Shown: one piece after another, positions 26,190 to 34,619 of the stretch
Position numbering within the stretch: the first letter of the stretch is position 1
Layout of the letters: every line of letters starts with the position of its first letter
Assembly: GCF_014635985.1 (NCBI RefSeq)
Contig: NZ_BMDT01000003.1
Span: 1-64,000 of the forward strand
Reading direction: 5' to 3'
From: Enterococcus alcedinis
GTDB lineage: Bacteria > Bacillota > Bacilli > Lactobacillales > Enterococcaceae
DNA length: 64,000 nt
Notes under the pieces: generated by a model
Told to the model about the DNA's origin: nothing
The model's database searches: none
The model's input: the letters and a program-made list of their open reading frames with translations, nothing else
Program-made: the position numbers and the translations under genes

Positions 26190-26229
26190 GAAAATCCCTC
26201 AACCTTATCTTAATGGTTGAGGGATTTTC
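26190..26229 (+). terminator. Terminator after the sensor-regulator
   Basis: GAAAATCCCTCAACC (26190-26204) pairs perfectly with GGTTGAGGGATTTTC (26215-26229). The rest of the 330-base gap (26230-26483) holds the promoter region of the next operon with the cre site at 26415 and no gene. Confidence 0.88.
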
Positions 26230-26414
26230 AATAACTAGTATATAAATTGAAGAAGATAAAAGAGAAAGATAGACTTAGGATATTAAAAAAAGTCAAAACT
26301 TACATACTCCATCATTAGCTAAAAGTGATAAAAGGCTATATATCAACGTTAATTGAAGAGAACAACTACATATTGAATAAATATCAAAAATAAATTATCT
26401 TTAAGTAGTCATGT

Positions 26415-26428
26415 TGAATGCGCTTTCA
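26415..26428. promoter_or_regulatory. Catabolite-responsive element (cre)
   Basis: TGAATGCGCTTTCA fits 13 of 14 positions of the CcpA consensus TGWAANCGNTNWCA. It stands 56 bases before the start of the LplA-like gene and upstream of a TATATT/TATTAT candidate -10 (26441-26448). Carbon catabolite control of the GH1-GH125 operon is likely. Confidence 0.75.
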
Positions 26429-26483
26429 AAAAAGTTTTTTTATATTATGTGACTAAATTAGAAATGAATAGGAGAGAGAATAA

Positions 26484-28115
26484 ATGAGAAGAATGTCTAA
26501 ATTATTCGCTGTAGCCACAATATGTGGTGTTTTATTATCTGGTTGTGGAAAAGCAAAAGCAGATAGTAAAAAGCAAGAAGAGATACAGGTCGATGTAGAG
26601 ATGGCGAATTTCCCAATTGTGAAAGAGAAACTTTCATTAACAATGATGGCTCCAGGAACAGGTTTGTCAGAATGGAAAGATATGCCAACCCTGCAAGAAT
26701 ATGAGAAGATGACAAATATGAGTTTTGAATATACTACACCTCCGATGAGTGATTTTCCGACTAAGCTAAATCTGATGTTTGCTAGTGGTGATTTACCAGA
26801 TATTATTATGGGCGCGGGTAAAAAATATTTAACACCTGCAATGGAAGTCGCTTATGGTAGTCAAGGATTACTCCTACCGTTAGAAGATTTAATTCCTGAA
26901 TACGCACCTAATTTTAATAAATTGATGGAAGAAGATCCAAATATCAGAAAATCAATTACAACTCCAGATGGACATATTTATTCCTTACCAGCTATTGGTA
27001 GATTACCGCAATCAATTTGGGCGAAAAACCCTTTATGGTACAAAGGCGAATGGTTAGAAAAATTGAATATTAGTAATGAAGAGTTACCAAAAACGACGGA
27101 AGAATTTTATGATTTATTAGTCCGATTTAGAGATGAAGATCCGAATGGTAATGGCAAAAAAGATGAGATTCCATTGACTGATTCTAAATTAAACAGTGTT
27201 CGTCCATGGTTACTCGCTGCTTTTGGTATGAAAGAATTAGGAATCGAAGAAGTAGATGGTGTTGTCCGATATACACCGATCACAGAGGAATATAAAGCTT
27301 TTCTTGAGTATACGAACAAATTATTCACAGAAAAGTTACTTGATACGGAAGTATACTCACAGTCAGATGAACAAAAGAAATCAAAAGGACAAAATAATGA
27401 AATTGGGGTTTTCCCAGATTATTTCGCCTTTTTTACAACAGGATCAAGTGAATCAGAGAGTTTAAATGATTACATGTTTCATCCATTAACTAGTGAACAA
27501 TCACCAAAAGCAGTCGTTCCAGGGAGTCCTAGAATCAATCGAGGAACTTTCTTGATTACAAAAAATAACCCCAGTCCAGAAGCATCTTTACGATGGGCCG
27601 ATTACTTTTATTCAAAAGAAGGATATGAATTTATTAGTCAAGGTCCAGAAGGTGTCTTATGGGAATATGCAGAAAATGATAAAGGAGAACAAGTAAAAAT
27701 CTACGCAGAAAACGTCAATATAGCGAAAAAAGAAGAAACAAGAGGAGCAATCACTCCGAACTATGGTATTCCACTACCGTCAGCAGATATTCCACTTGTA
27801 GGACCAAAAGAAAACCCAAATGACCCGGATTCTTCAGAATTCCAACAATTTATTGAAAAAGAAACAGAGGAAAAAGTTGTCCCTTATGCAGAAGTTCCGT
27901 ATCCATTAATCTTTTTGACGAAAGAAGAGCAAGATAAAGTTAACGCGATTGAAACGGATTTGAAGACGTACATTGAACAAATGGAAGCGAAGTTTATTAC
28001 TGGTGTTGAGCCACTTAGCAACTGGGATACGTATATAGATACGATTGAATCAATGGGTGTCGAGGCTTACATCCAAGTTTATCAAGATGCATATGATTCA
28101 TGGGAAAAACAATAA
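26484..28115 (+). CDS. LplA/YtcQ-type solute-binding lipoprotein
   Basis: 543 residues. Signal peptide with lipobox LLSGC (Cys at about 21), then a binding domain of the large family 1 subgroup (LplA, YtcQ; about 500 residues), with FASGDLPDIIMG and DEDPNGNGKKDEIPLT, an EF-hand-like acidic loop (DPNGNGKKDE) that may hold calcium. SD AGGAGAGAG precedes ATG 26484. The partner permeases usual for this subgroup (LplB/YtcP type) are not beside it, so it must rely on permeases elsewhere or act as a sensor partner of the upstream regulator. Its neighbours point to a mannose- or beta-linked glycan as cargo. Confidence 0.88.
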   Translation: MRRMSKLFAVATICGVLLSGCGKAKADSKKQEEIQVDVEMANFPIVKEKLSLTMMAPGTGLSEWKDMPTLQEYEKMTNMSFEYTTPPMSDFPTKLNLMFASGDLPDIIMGAGKKYLTPAMEVAYGSQGLLLPLEDLIPEYAPNFNKLMEEDPNIRKSITTPDGHIYSLPAIGRLPQSIWAKNPLWYKGEWLEKLNISNEELPKTTEEFYDLLVRFRDEDPNGNGKKDEIPLTDSKLNSVRPWLLAAFGMKELGIEEVDGVVRYTPITEEYKAFLEYTNKLFTEKLLDTEVYSQSDEQKKSKGQNNEIGVFPDYFAFFTTGSSESESLNDYMFHPLTSEQSPKAVVPGSPRINRGTFLITKNNPSPEASLRWADYFYSKEGYEFISQGPEGVLWEYAENDKGEQVKIYAENVNIAKKEETRGAITPNYGIPLPSADIPLVGPKENPNDPDSSEFQQFIEKETEEKVVPYAEVPYPLIFLTKEEQDKVNAIETDLKTYIEQMEAKFITGVEPLSNWDTYIDTIESMGVEAYIQVYQDAYDSWEKQ

Positions 28116-28178
28116 ACGGTCGTGTATTACTAGACGTAATCTGAAAAAGAAAAGAGTAATCAAGAACGGAGCCTATTT

Positions 28179-29573
28179 ATGAAAAAAGAATATAAGTTTC
28201 CCGAAAACTTTTTTTGGGGAACTGCCACAAGTGCTGTGCAATCAGAAGGTAGAGTATCAGGGGATCAAAAAGGGATGGACATATGGGATTATTCTTCAAA
28301 AGAGTATAATCATCGATTCTATCATGGTATCACAACGGAACAAGTCTCAGGATTTTATCGAGATTACAGAGAAGATATAAAAAAAGCTAGTGATATTTCT
28401 CTAAACTCTTTTCGAACATCTATTTCTTGGGCACGGTTGATACCAAATGGTGTGGGTGAGATAAATCCAGAAGCAATTACCTTTTATAAAAATGTTTTTA
28501 CAGAACTGCGAGAAAAAGGCTTGTCTGTCTTTGTAAATCTCTATCATTTTGATATGCCAATGGCGCTACAAAAAGAAGGTGGATTCGAAAATAAAAATAC
28601 TATCGAAGCATATAAGAACTATGCGGAAACTTGTTTTGACTTGTTTGGAGATTTGGTCGATTATTGGTTCACTTTTAATGAGCCAATGATTCCAGCTGAG
28701 GCAGGCTATTTACATGATAGACACTATCCTTATGTTGTTGATTTTAAGCGAGCGGCTCAAGTACTCCATAACATTGTTGTTTCCCACTGTGAAGCTGTTC
28801 GTGTTTTTCGTAAAAAGAAACGAAATAACCAGATAGGAATTATTATGGATGTCTTACCTGTCTATCCTAGGAGTAGTCACCCCGCAGATATGGAAGCTGC
28901 AAGAATGGCTGATTTATTTTATACGAGAAGTTTAAATGAAGTGATTTTAAAAGGGGAATACCCCGTAGAATTAATTGAGATTCTCACAGAATATAATCAA
29001 TTACCTCCTCAAGTGTCGAAAGAAGAATTAGCATTAATAAAAGCTACAAAAATTGATTTATTGGGAATTAATTATTACCAACCAAGGCGTGTGAAAGCCA
29101 AAGAGTGTCTAGTTAATCCCAACGGTGTATTTATGCCTGAGAATTTTTTTGATCCTTACATTATGCCAGGTCGTCGGATGAATACTTCTCGAGGCATTGA
29201 AATCTATCCTAAGGGAATCTATGATATTGCCATCAATATAAAAAAATTATATGGAGACATTCCGTGGTTTGTTTCTGAAAATGGTATAGGTATTCAAGAC
29301 GAAGAGGCGTTTATCAGGGATGGTATTGTTCAAGATGACTATCGTATTGAATTCTTAACGGAACACCTACAGTGGCTTCATAAGGCGATGAAAGAAGGCG
29401 TAAATTGCAAAGGTTACCATATGTGGACTTTTGTCGATTGTTGGTCATGGATCAATACATTTAAGAATAGATATGGTTTTTATCGTTTGAATTTAGAAAC
29501 GGGAGAAAAAACCTTGAAGAAATCAGGTATTTGGTTTAAAGAAGTTATTGAAAATAACGGATTTGAGGTTTAG
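28179..29573 (+). CDS. Glycoside hydrolase family 1 (beta-glycosidase or 6-phospho-beta-glycosidase)
   Basis: 464 residues, typical GH1 length, no signal peptide. The N-terminal FFWGTATSAVQSEG, the acid/base glutamate in WFTFNEP and the nucleophile glutamate in WFVSENGIG are all present. In the subsite -1 loop near the end (VDCWSWINTFKNRYG) a serine takes the place of the sugar-binding glutamate of ordinary beta-glucosidases, and a tyrosine follows at the phospho-enzyme spacing, but the lysine is one position off. Phosphate specificity is therefore unclear. SD ACGGAG. It is in one operon with an importer lipoprotein and GH125. Confidence 0.9.
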   Translation: MKKEYKFPENFFWGTATSAVQSEGRVSGDQKGMDIWDYSSKEYNHRFYHGITTEQVSGFYRDYREDIKKASDISLNSFRTSISWARLIPNGVGEINPEAITFYKNVFTELREKGLSVFVNLYHFDMPMALQKEGGFENKNTIEAYKNYAETCFDLFGDLVDYWFTFNEPMIPAEAGYLHDRHYPYVVDFKRAAQVLHNIVVSHCEAVRVFRKKKRNNQIGIIMDVLPVYPRSSHPADMEAARMADLFYTRSLNEVILKGEYPVELIEILTEYNQLPPQVSKEELALIKATKIDLLGINYYQPRRVKAKECLVNPNGVFMPENFFDPYIMPGRRMNTSRGIEIYPKGIYDIAINIKKLYGDIPWFVSENGIGIQDEEAFIRDGIVQDDYRIEFLTEHLQWLHKAMKEGVNCKGYHMWTFVDCWSWINTFKNRYGFYRLNLETGEKTLKKSGIWFKEVIENNGFEV

Positions 29574-29602
29574 TAATCAAGTGATGAGGCTGAGGAGATA
29601 GA

Positions 29603-30880
29603 ATGAAAAATCAAGCAGATGTAATCAATCGAGTAGAAATTGTTTTTCAAGATAGACCTAAAATCGTCGAAATGTTTAAAGCTTGTTATAAAAATACTTT
29701 AGAAACTACATTGTCTTATGATGAGCAAACAGAAACATCTTTTATGGTGACAGGAGATATTCCTGCGATGTGGCTACGTGACTCTGTCAATCAATTAAGA
29801 CCATATTTATTGATTGCTGAACACGATGAGTCATTGCAAAGAGTAATTGAAGGGGTAATAAAAAAACTAAAAATATGTGTATTACATGATCCTTATGCTA
29901 ATGCATTTAACGAGGAAAACAATAATAAGGGGCATCAAACTGATCTGACCAAAATGACCGGAAATGTTTGGGAACGAAAATATGAAATTGACTCCCTTTG
30001 TTCTCCGATTCAGTTATCTTATTTGTACTGGAAGAATACTGGAAAGAGTAATCATTTTGATGACTTATTTTTTAAAGTCATACTAAATATATTAGATGTT
30101 TGGGAAACTGAACAGGAACATTTTAAAAAATCTGATTATACTTTTCAGCGTCCGGGTGCGAGATATACGTCAATTTTACCAAATGATGGGCAAGGAACTA
30201 AGGTTTCTTATACAGGAATGACCTGGTCAGGTTTTCGACCGAGTGATGATCGTTGTGAATACGGTTATCTCATTCCATCGAATATGTTTGCTACAGTGGT
30301 GTTAAATTACATTTTAGAAATAAATAATTTTTTTTATCAAGATATGACACTGGCTGAACGAGTGGAAACATTACGAAATCTTATCCAAGATGGTATTAAG
30401 AAGAACGCTGTGATTAATGATAGTGATTTTGGTGAAGTATATGCCTATGAGGTCGATGGCTTAGGAAACACATTGATAATGGATGATGCGAATGTACCTA
30501 GTCTACTGTCACTACCTTATATTGGTTATTGTGATGTAGAAGATGAAATTTATCAGAATACACGTAAAATGATTCTGAGTAAAAAAAATCCATACTATTT
30601 TGAAGGTGAGTTTGCAAAGGGTATTGGTAGTCCACATACACATCCAGATTATATTTGGCATATTAGTTTGGCAGTTGAAGGGATGACATCTATTAATCCA
30701 GCAGATCATCAGCGGTTGTTGGATTACTTTGAGAAAACAGATGCAGACACTAATTTAGTTCATGAAGGTTTTCATAAAGATGATCCTTTTGTTTATACTC
30801 GCGAGTGGTTTTCTTGGTCAAATGCGATGTTTGTTGAATACATCATGAAGTTATGTGGTTTAGAAATTAAAACTGTTTGA
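29603..30880 (+). CDS. GH125 exo-alpha-1,6-mannosidase-like protein
   Basis: 425 residues, near the length of bacterial GH125 enzymes, without signal peptide. Family landmarks are TGDIPAMWLRDS near residue 50, WERKYEIDSLC (about 130), TYTGMTWSGFRPSDD (about 200), and SPHTHPDYIWHISLAVEGMTS (about 340). Characterised members release alpha-1,6-linked mannose from N-glycan or mannan fragments. Here it lies 30 bp after GH1 and 28 bp before a ROK kinase; SD GAGGAGATAGA. The cytosolic position means that imported manno-oligosaccharides are the likely substrate. Confidence 0.9.
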   Translation: MKNQADVINRVEIVFQDRPKIVEMFKACYKNTLETTLSYDEQTETSFMVTGDIPAMWLRDSVNQLRPYLLIAEHDESLQRVIEGVIKKLKICVLHDPYANAFNEENNNKGHQTDLTKMTGNVWERKYEIDSLCSPIQLSYLYWKNTGKSNHFDDLFFKVILNILDVWETEQEHFKKSDYTFQRPGARYTSILPNDGQGTKVSYTGMTWSGFRPSDDRCEYGYLIPSNMFATVVLNYILEINNFFYQDMTLAERVETLRNLIQDGIKKNAVINDSDFGEVYAYEVDGLGNTLIMDDANVPSLLSLPYIGYCDVEDEIYQNTRKMILSKKNPYYFEGEFAKGIGSPHTHPDYIWHISLAVEGMTSINPADHQRLLDYFEKTDADTNLVHEGFHKDDPFVYTREWFSWSNAMFVEYIMKLCGLEIKTV

Positions 30881-30908
30881 CGATTTGGGAATGAAAAGGA
30901 TGAGTAAA

Positions 30909-31787
30909 ATGACTGAACAATCATTGTTTGTTTTAGATTTGGGTGGATCCGCTGTGAAATATTCTGTCTGGTACCAGGAAGAGTTACATGAAAAGGGAAA
31001 ATTTAAAACACCTAAAACATTCACTTCTTTTTTAGAAAAAGTCGTTGGAATTAAAGAACGACTCGCAAAGAAATACAATTTGGTTGGATGCGCATGTAGT
31101 TTGCCAGGGACAGTAAATGTGGAAGAAAAAATAATTGAGGGAACAAGTGCGATAAAATATATTCATCAAGAGACCTTTATTGAATCATTAGAGTCATGTT
31201 TAGGTCTACCTATTCGCTTAGAAAATGATGCAAATTGTGCTGCTTTAGCAGAAGTTTCTTTAGGTGCTGCCAAAGGAAAGAAAGATGTTTTAGTCCTTGT
31301 TTTAGGATCAGGGATTGGTGGAGCAATCATCAAGCATGGACGATTAGAAAAAGGTTATCACTTAGTAGGAGGTGAATTCGGTTATATGCTACTAAATGAG
31401 GAACAAAATTTTAGTCAATTATCTTCACCAGTAGCATTAGCTAAGAGAGTTTCAGAAAGAAAAGGCTATTCTTGTGATAAAATGACGAGTAGAGAAGTAT
31501 TTGATTTAGCGGATAAAAATGATCCGATAGCATTCGAGGAAGTTGAGAAGATGTTTCATTTTTTGGCAATTGGATTATATAATTTACAGATGAGTATTGA
31601 TCCAGAAATTATTTTAATTGGTGGTGCAATTTCAAAAAGAAGTGATTTACTACAAAGAATAAACGCGAAATTTGAAACATTATTTTTAGGGAAAAAGCAG
31701 ATTGGGATTCGTCCCAATATTGCGATTTGTCAATTTGAAAATGATGCTAATTTAATCGGTGCTGTTGTTAATTATCACATCGGATAA
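30909..31787 (+). CDS. ROK-family kinase of the GH1-GH125 operon
   Basis: About 292 residues: LDLGGSAVKYSVW (phosphate loop), SLPGTVN, ENDANCAALAE with the catalytic-type aspartate, LGSGIGGAIIKHG and LIGGAIS. As in the first ROK protein of the window, the zinc cluster CxCGxxGC is absent. Several in-frame starts exist (TTG 30885, ATG 30891, 30900, 30909); ATG 30909 has AAAAGGATGAG at a correct distance. It probably phosphorylates the mannose or glucose freed by GH125 or GH1. ROK kinases are known neighbours of N-glycan mannosidase genes in streptococci. Confidence 0.85.
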   Translation: MTEQSLFVLDLGGSAVKYSVWYQEELHEKGKFKTPKTFTSFLEKVVGIKERLAKKYNLVGCACSLPGTVNVEEKIIEGTSAIKYIHQETFIESLESCLGLPIRLENDANCAALAEVSLGAAKGKKDVLVLVLGSGIGGAIIKHGRLEKGYHLVGGEFGYMLLNEEQNFSQLSSPVALAKRVSERKGYSCDKMTSREVFDLADKNDPIAFEEVEKMFHFLAIGLYNLQMSIDPEIILIGGAISKRSDLLQRINAKFETLFLGKKQIGIRPNIAICQFENDANLIGAVVNYHIG

Positions 31788-31908
31788 AAAACAATTAGAA
31801 GTAAAGGTTGTTTTAACATTCCACGAGTATCTGAAATGATGTTTCATTTAAATTTTCACAAATGACGATTCTGATAATTTATTCATGTTAAGAAAATTAT
31901 GAAATATT

Positions 31909-31952
31909 AAGCGATAGAAAGGCTGAATTGACAGTCATTTTATCGCTTTTTA
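31909..31952 (+). terminator. Terminator of GH1-GH125-ROK operon
   Basis: AAGCGATA (31909-31916) pairs with TATCGCTT (31941-31948), with inner CTG/CAG pairing, followed by TTTTATTTT. Confidence 0.75.
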
Positions 31953-32034
31953 TTTTATTTGAAAATAATTAAGATGGAACTATGAAACATTTATATGTGA
32001 TTTGACTCGACGTATCCCAGAAAGTCAATTTGAG

Positions 32035-32077
32035 AGGATTCAATACTACGAAGTTTGTAATTATTGAATCCTTTTTA
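32035..32077 (+). terminator. Second terminator in the same gap
   Basis: AGGATTCAATA (32035-32045) pairs perfectly with TATTGAATCCT (32062-32072), followed by TTTTATT. Confidence 0.75.
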
Positions 32078-32266
32078 TTGGTAATTAAGGAGCAATAAGC
32101 AAGTAGGTCACGAAAATGGATGTCCATTGAGAATCCCATGAGTATTATTTTAAGTCCATTACATTTCAGCAGTTTATTCTGTTTTTCTCGTCGAATTAGC
32201 ATAGGAATCAGGCGGTAAGTCAGATATAATAGAGAAAGTTCAATCAAGTAGATGAGGAGTGTTTTT

Positions 32267-33298
32267 ATGGAAAATTTATTGGAATTAACAAAGGAATTAA
32301 CGATGATTCCGTCACCGACGGGGTATACGCGTACGATTATTGATTTTTTAGCGAACAAATTAAGTGCAATGGGTTATGAAACGACAGAAAATCGAAAAGG
32401 GAGCTTAATTGTAACCGTTCCCGGTAAAAATACGCAAGAGCATCGTTTTATTACGGCGCATATTGATACGTTAGGCGCAATGGTTCGTGGGATTCGTCCA
32501 AATGGTCGACTAAAACTTGATCGCGTCGGCGGCTTTACCTTTAATGCGATTGAAGGTGAATATTGTACGATTCATACACAAACAGGGAAAGAAATTAGTG
32601 GGACGATTTTAATGCGTCAAACAAGTGTCCATGTGTATAAAGATGCGGCAACGGCTGAGCGTAATCAGGACAATATGGAAATTCGTTTAGATGAAAAAAC
32701 GACCAACGCCGAAGAAACACGGGCGTTAGGGATTGAAGTTGGCGATTTTATCAGTTTTGATCCACGAACCGAAATTACCGATGGTGGATTCATTAAATCA
32801 CGTCACCTAGATGATAAAGTCAGTGCGGCGATTTTATTAGTGTTTTTAGAAAAAATCAAAGCAACAGGCGAAGAATTACCGTATACAACTCATTTCTTAT
32901 TTTCAAATAACGAAGAAATCGGTTATGGAGGCAACTCCAATATTGATGACAAAGTCGTTGAATACGTTGCGGTTGATATGGGTGCAATGGGCGATGACCA
33001 GCAAACCGATGAGTATACGGTATCGATTTGTGTGAAAGATGGATCGGGTCCTTATCATTTAGATTTACGCAATCATTTTGTGGCGCTTTGCCAAGCGAAT
33101 AATATTCCATACAAATTAGATATTTACCCGTTTTATGGTAGTGATGCTTCAGCGGCGATGCGTGCCGGAGCGGATGTAAAACACGGATTGATCGGGGCTG
33201 GGATTGAAGCAAGTCATGCGTATGAGCGAACACATCGCGATTCAATCGAGGCAACGTATCAGTTAGTTGAGAAGTATTTATTTAGTTCAATGGTTTAA
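32267..33298 (+). CDS. M42-family metallo-aminopeptidase
   Basis: 343 residues. M42 enzymes (glutamyl aminopeptidase/tetrahedral aminopeptidase type) use two metal ions. Visible ligands and landmarks are TAHIDTLGAMV near the N-terminus, SRHLDDKVS (bridging Asp), SNNEEIGYGGNS with the Glu-Glu pair, and a late His in ASHAYERTH. The start is ATG 32267 with SD GATGAGGAG; the frame opens 5 codons earlier without a better site. It probably trims peptides in the cytosol. Some homologues are misnamed endoglucanase or PepA. It precedes an MFS gene by 30 bp. Confidence 0.9.
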   Translation: MENLLELTKELTMIPSPTGYTRTIIDFLANKLSAMGYETTENRKGSLIVTVPGKNTQEHRFITAHIDTLGAMVRGIRPNGRLKLDRVGGFTFNAIEGEYCTIHTQTGKEISGTILMRQTSVHVYKDAATAERNQDNMEIRLDEKTTNAEETRALGIEVGDFISFDPRTEITDGGFIKSRHLDDKVSAAILLVFLEKIKATGEELPYTTHFLFSNNEEIGYGGNSNIDDKVVEYVAVDMGAMGDDQQTDEYTVSICVKDGSGPYHLDLRNHFVALCQANNIPYKLDIYPFYGSDASAAMRAGADVKHGLIGAGIEASHAYERTHRDSIEATYQLVEKYLFSSMV

Positions 33299-33328
33299 TC
33301 AAATAATAGAGATGGTTAGGGAGTAAAG

Positions 33329-34513
33329 ATGGAAAAGAAGCTGCACTATCAATATGTGTTATTGCAATGTAGTTTTTACGCTGTTTCGGCGTGTTTTATT
33401 GGTTATATGGTTCCTGTTTTGCAAAAACAAGGGTTTAATCATTCACAAATCGGCTTATTTTTAGGATTAAGGGCGTTATTTAGCGTGATCTTTCAACCAG
33501 CCATTGCGAATTTTATGGAAAAATTTCAAGCAAAAATTTCCTTTAATCAACTGATTGCCGCAATGGTTGTTGTTAGTATGGCGATGACCGGTGTGCAATT
33601 GCTACAACCTGCCTTTTTGGGGATGACCTTTGTCTTTATCTTATACGGTGTCTCATCTTTTAGCATGGTGTCTTTTATTGATGCCATGTCGACGTTGTAT
33701 TTTTACCAAGGAAAAAAAGTCAATTATCCTGTGGCACGTGGAGCAGGTTCCTTGAGTTATGCGATTAGTGCCTTATTAATTGGTTCATTGGTCGAAGCAC
33801 AGACCATTTTAATGGCACAGTTCTTCTTATTTATTCCGTTACTATTGGCCGTTTTAAGTATTGAAAAAATTAAAGGCATTGAAGCAGCACACGATGAAAA
33901 GGAAGCGCAAGTTTCCTTTAAAGCACTCTTTAAAGAATATCCCGTTTTTAAGTATTTCTTGTTAGCAGTGATTTTTTCATTTGTTGGAAAAGAGATGTCT
34001 TCTAGTTTCTTGATTGATGTTTATCGTTCATTAGGTGGCGACAATCAAAGCTATGGCATCGGAACGTTTTTACTTGCTTCAAGTGAAATACCAGCAGCCA
34101 TTTTGTTTACGAAATTATTGGATCGTGTAGGTATTCGTCGTTTAATGCTCATGTCATTCTTCTTTGCTTTTTTACGTATCTTCCTAATTATGCTTGCGCC
34201 GAATCTGTTCTTTTTAAATTTCGCGCAAATGTTACAAATGTTTGGTAACGGGCTATTTTGGGCAGGAAATATTCAATTTATTCGGACCGTTTTACCGGCA
34301 AAATATTCCGTAAAAGCGCAAGCGGCCGTGGGTGTTTGTTATTTAGGAATTGGTAGTGGCATCGGTGCTCCGTTAAGCGGGGTCATACTCGAACAAACAA
34401 ACTTACTAACGTTATTGGCGGTTTCTTCCTTACTTGCTTTGGTCGGACTAATTGTTTTATTTTTTGGTTCCAAGCATCAAGCACATTCAAAAGTAATCCA
34501 ACCAATTGAATAA
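33329..34513 (+). CDS. MFS transporter, LacY/NupG-like
   Basis: 394 residues with 12 predicted membrane segments, of the MFS_1-like/oligosaccharide:proton symporter type (N-terminal CFIGYMVPVLQKQGFNHSQIGLFLGLRALFSV, central charged loop near 190-205). SD AGGGAG precedes ATG 33329. It lies 30 bp after the peptidase gene and before a strong terminator, so the two probably form one unit. The substrate is unknown; sugars or nucleosides are usual for relatives. Confidence 0.82.
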   Translation: MEKKLHYQYVLLQCSFYAVSACFIGYMVPVLQKQGFNHSQIGLFLGLRALFSVIFQPAIANFMEKFQAKISFNQLIAAMVVVSMAMTGVQLLQPAFLGMTFVFILYGVSSFSMVSFIDAMSTLYFYQGKKVNYPVARGAGSLSYAISALLIGSLVEAQTILMAQFFLFIPLLLAVLSIEKIKGIEAAHDEKEAQVSFKALFKEYPVFKYFLLAVIFSFVGKEMSSSFLIDVYRSLGGDNQSYGIGTFLLASSEIPAAILFTKLLDRVGIRRLMLMSFFFAFLRIFLIMLAPNLFFLNFAQMLQMFGNGLFWAGNIQFIRTVLPAKYSVKAQAAVGVCYLGIGSGIGAPLSGVILEQTNLLTLLAVSSLLALVGLIVLFFGSKHQAHSKVIQPIE

Positions 34514-34566
34514 AGAATAAAAGATTTCAGGTCTTGACATTCGGCCTGAAATCTTTTATTCTCTTT
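34514..34566 (+). terminator. 18-bp perfect-stem terminator after MFS gene
   Basis: 34514-34531 pairs without mismatch with 34545-34562; the loop holds TTGACA. A T-rich tail follows (CTCTTT). Confidence 0.88.
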
Positions 34567-34594
34567 GTAAGCGGTTTATGTTTATCGATAAACA
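34534..34594 (+). promoter_or_regulatory. Promoter, cre-like site and LacI operator of lacI-kdg unit
   Basis: TTGACA (34534-34539) lies in the loop of the preceding terminator and, 17 bp later, TATTCT (34557-34562) is its right arm. Directly downstream come TGTAAGCGGTTTAT (34566-34579; 12 of 14 to the CcpA consensus) and the 16-bp perfect palindrome TGTTTATCGATAAACA (34579-34594). That palindrome recurs at 35670-35685 and is the best candidate for the LacI protein's own operator. Confidence 0.65.
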
Positions 34595-34619
34595 AAAAAA
34601 GAAAGTGAGCAATTAAAGT

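Larger units (their letters stand above)
31788..32266. other. Intergenic region without recognised gene
   Basis: About 480 bases carrying two separate terminator hairpins (31909 and 32035) but no convincing gene. A minus-strand frame with hydrophobic stretches crosses it, yet it runs through both hairpins and into the M42 peptidase gene, and I see no family match. Two terminators in a row suggest that a small gene or RNA once lay, or still lies, between 31950 and 32035. Confidence 0.5.

Noticed and set aside
31969-32358. Minus-strand reading frame of 129 codons with hydrophobic stretches
   Set aside because: It crosses two terminator hairpins and the start of the M42 peptidase gene, has no SD and resembles no family.
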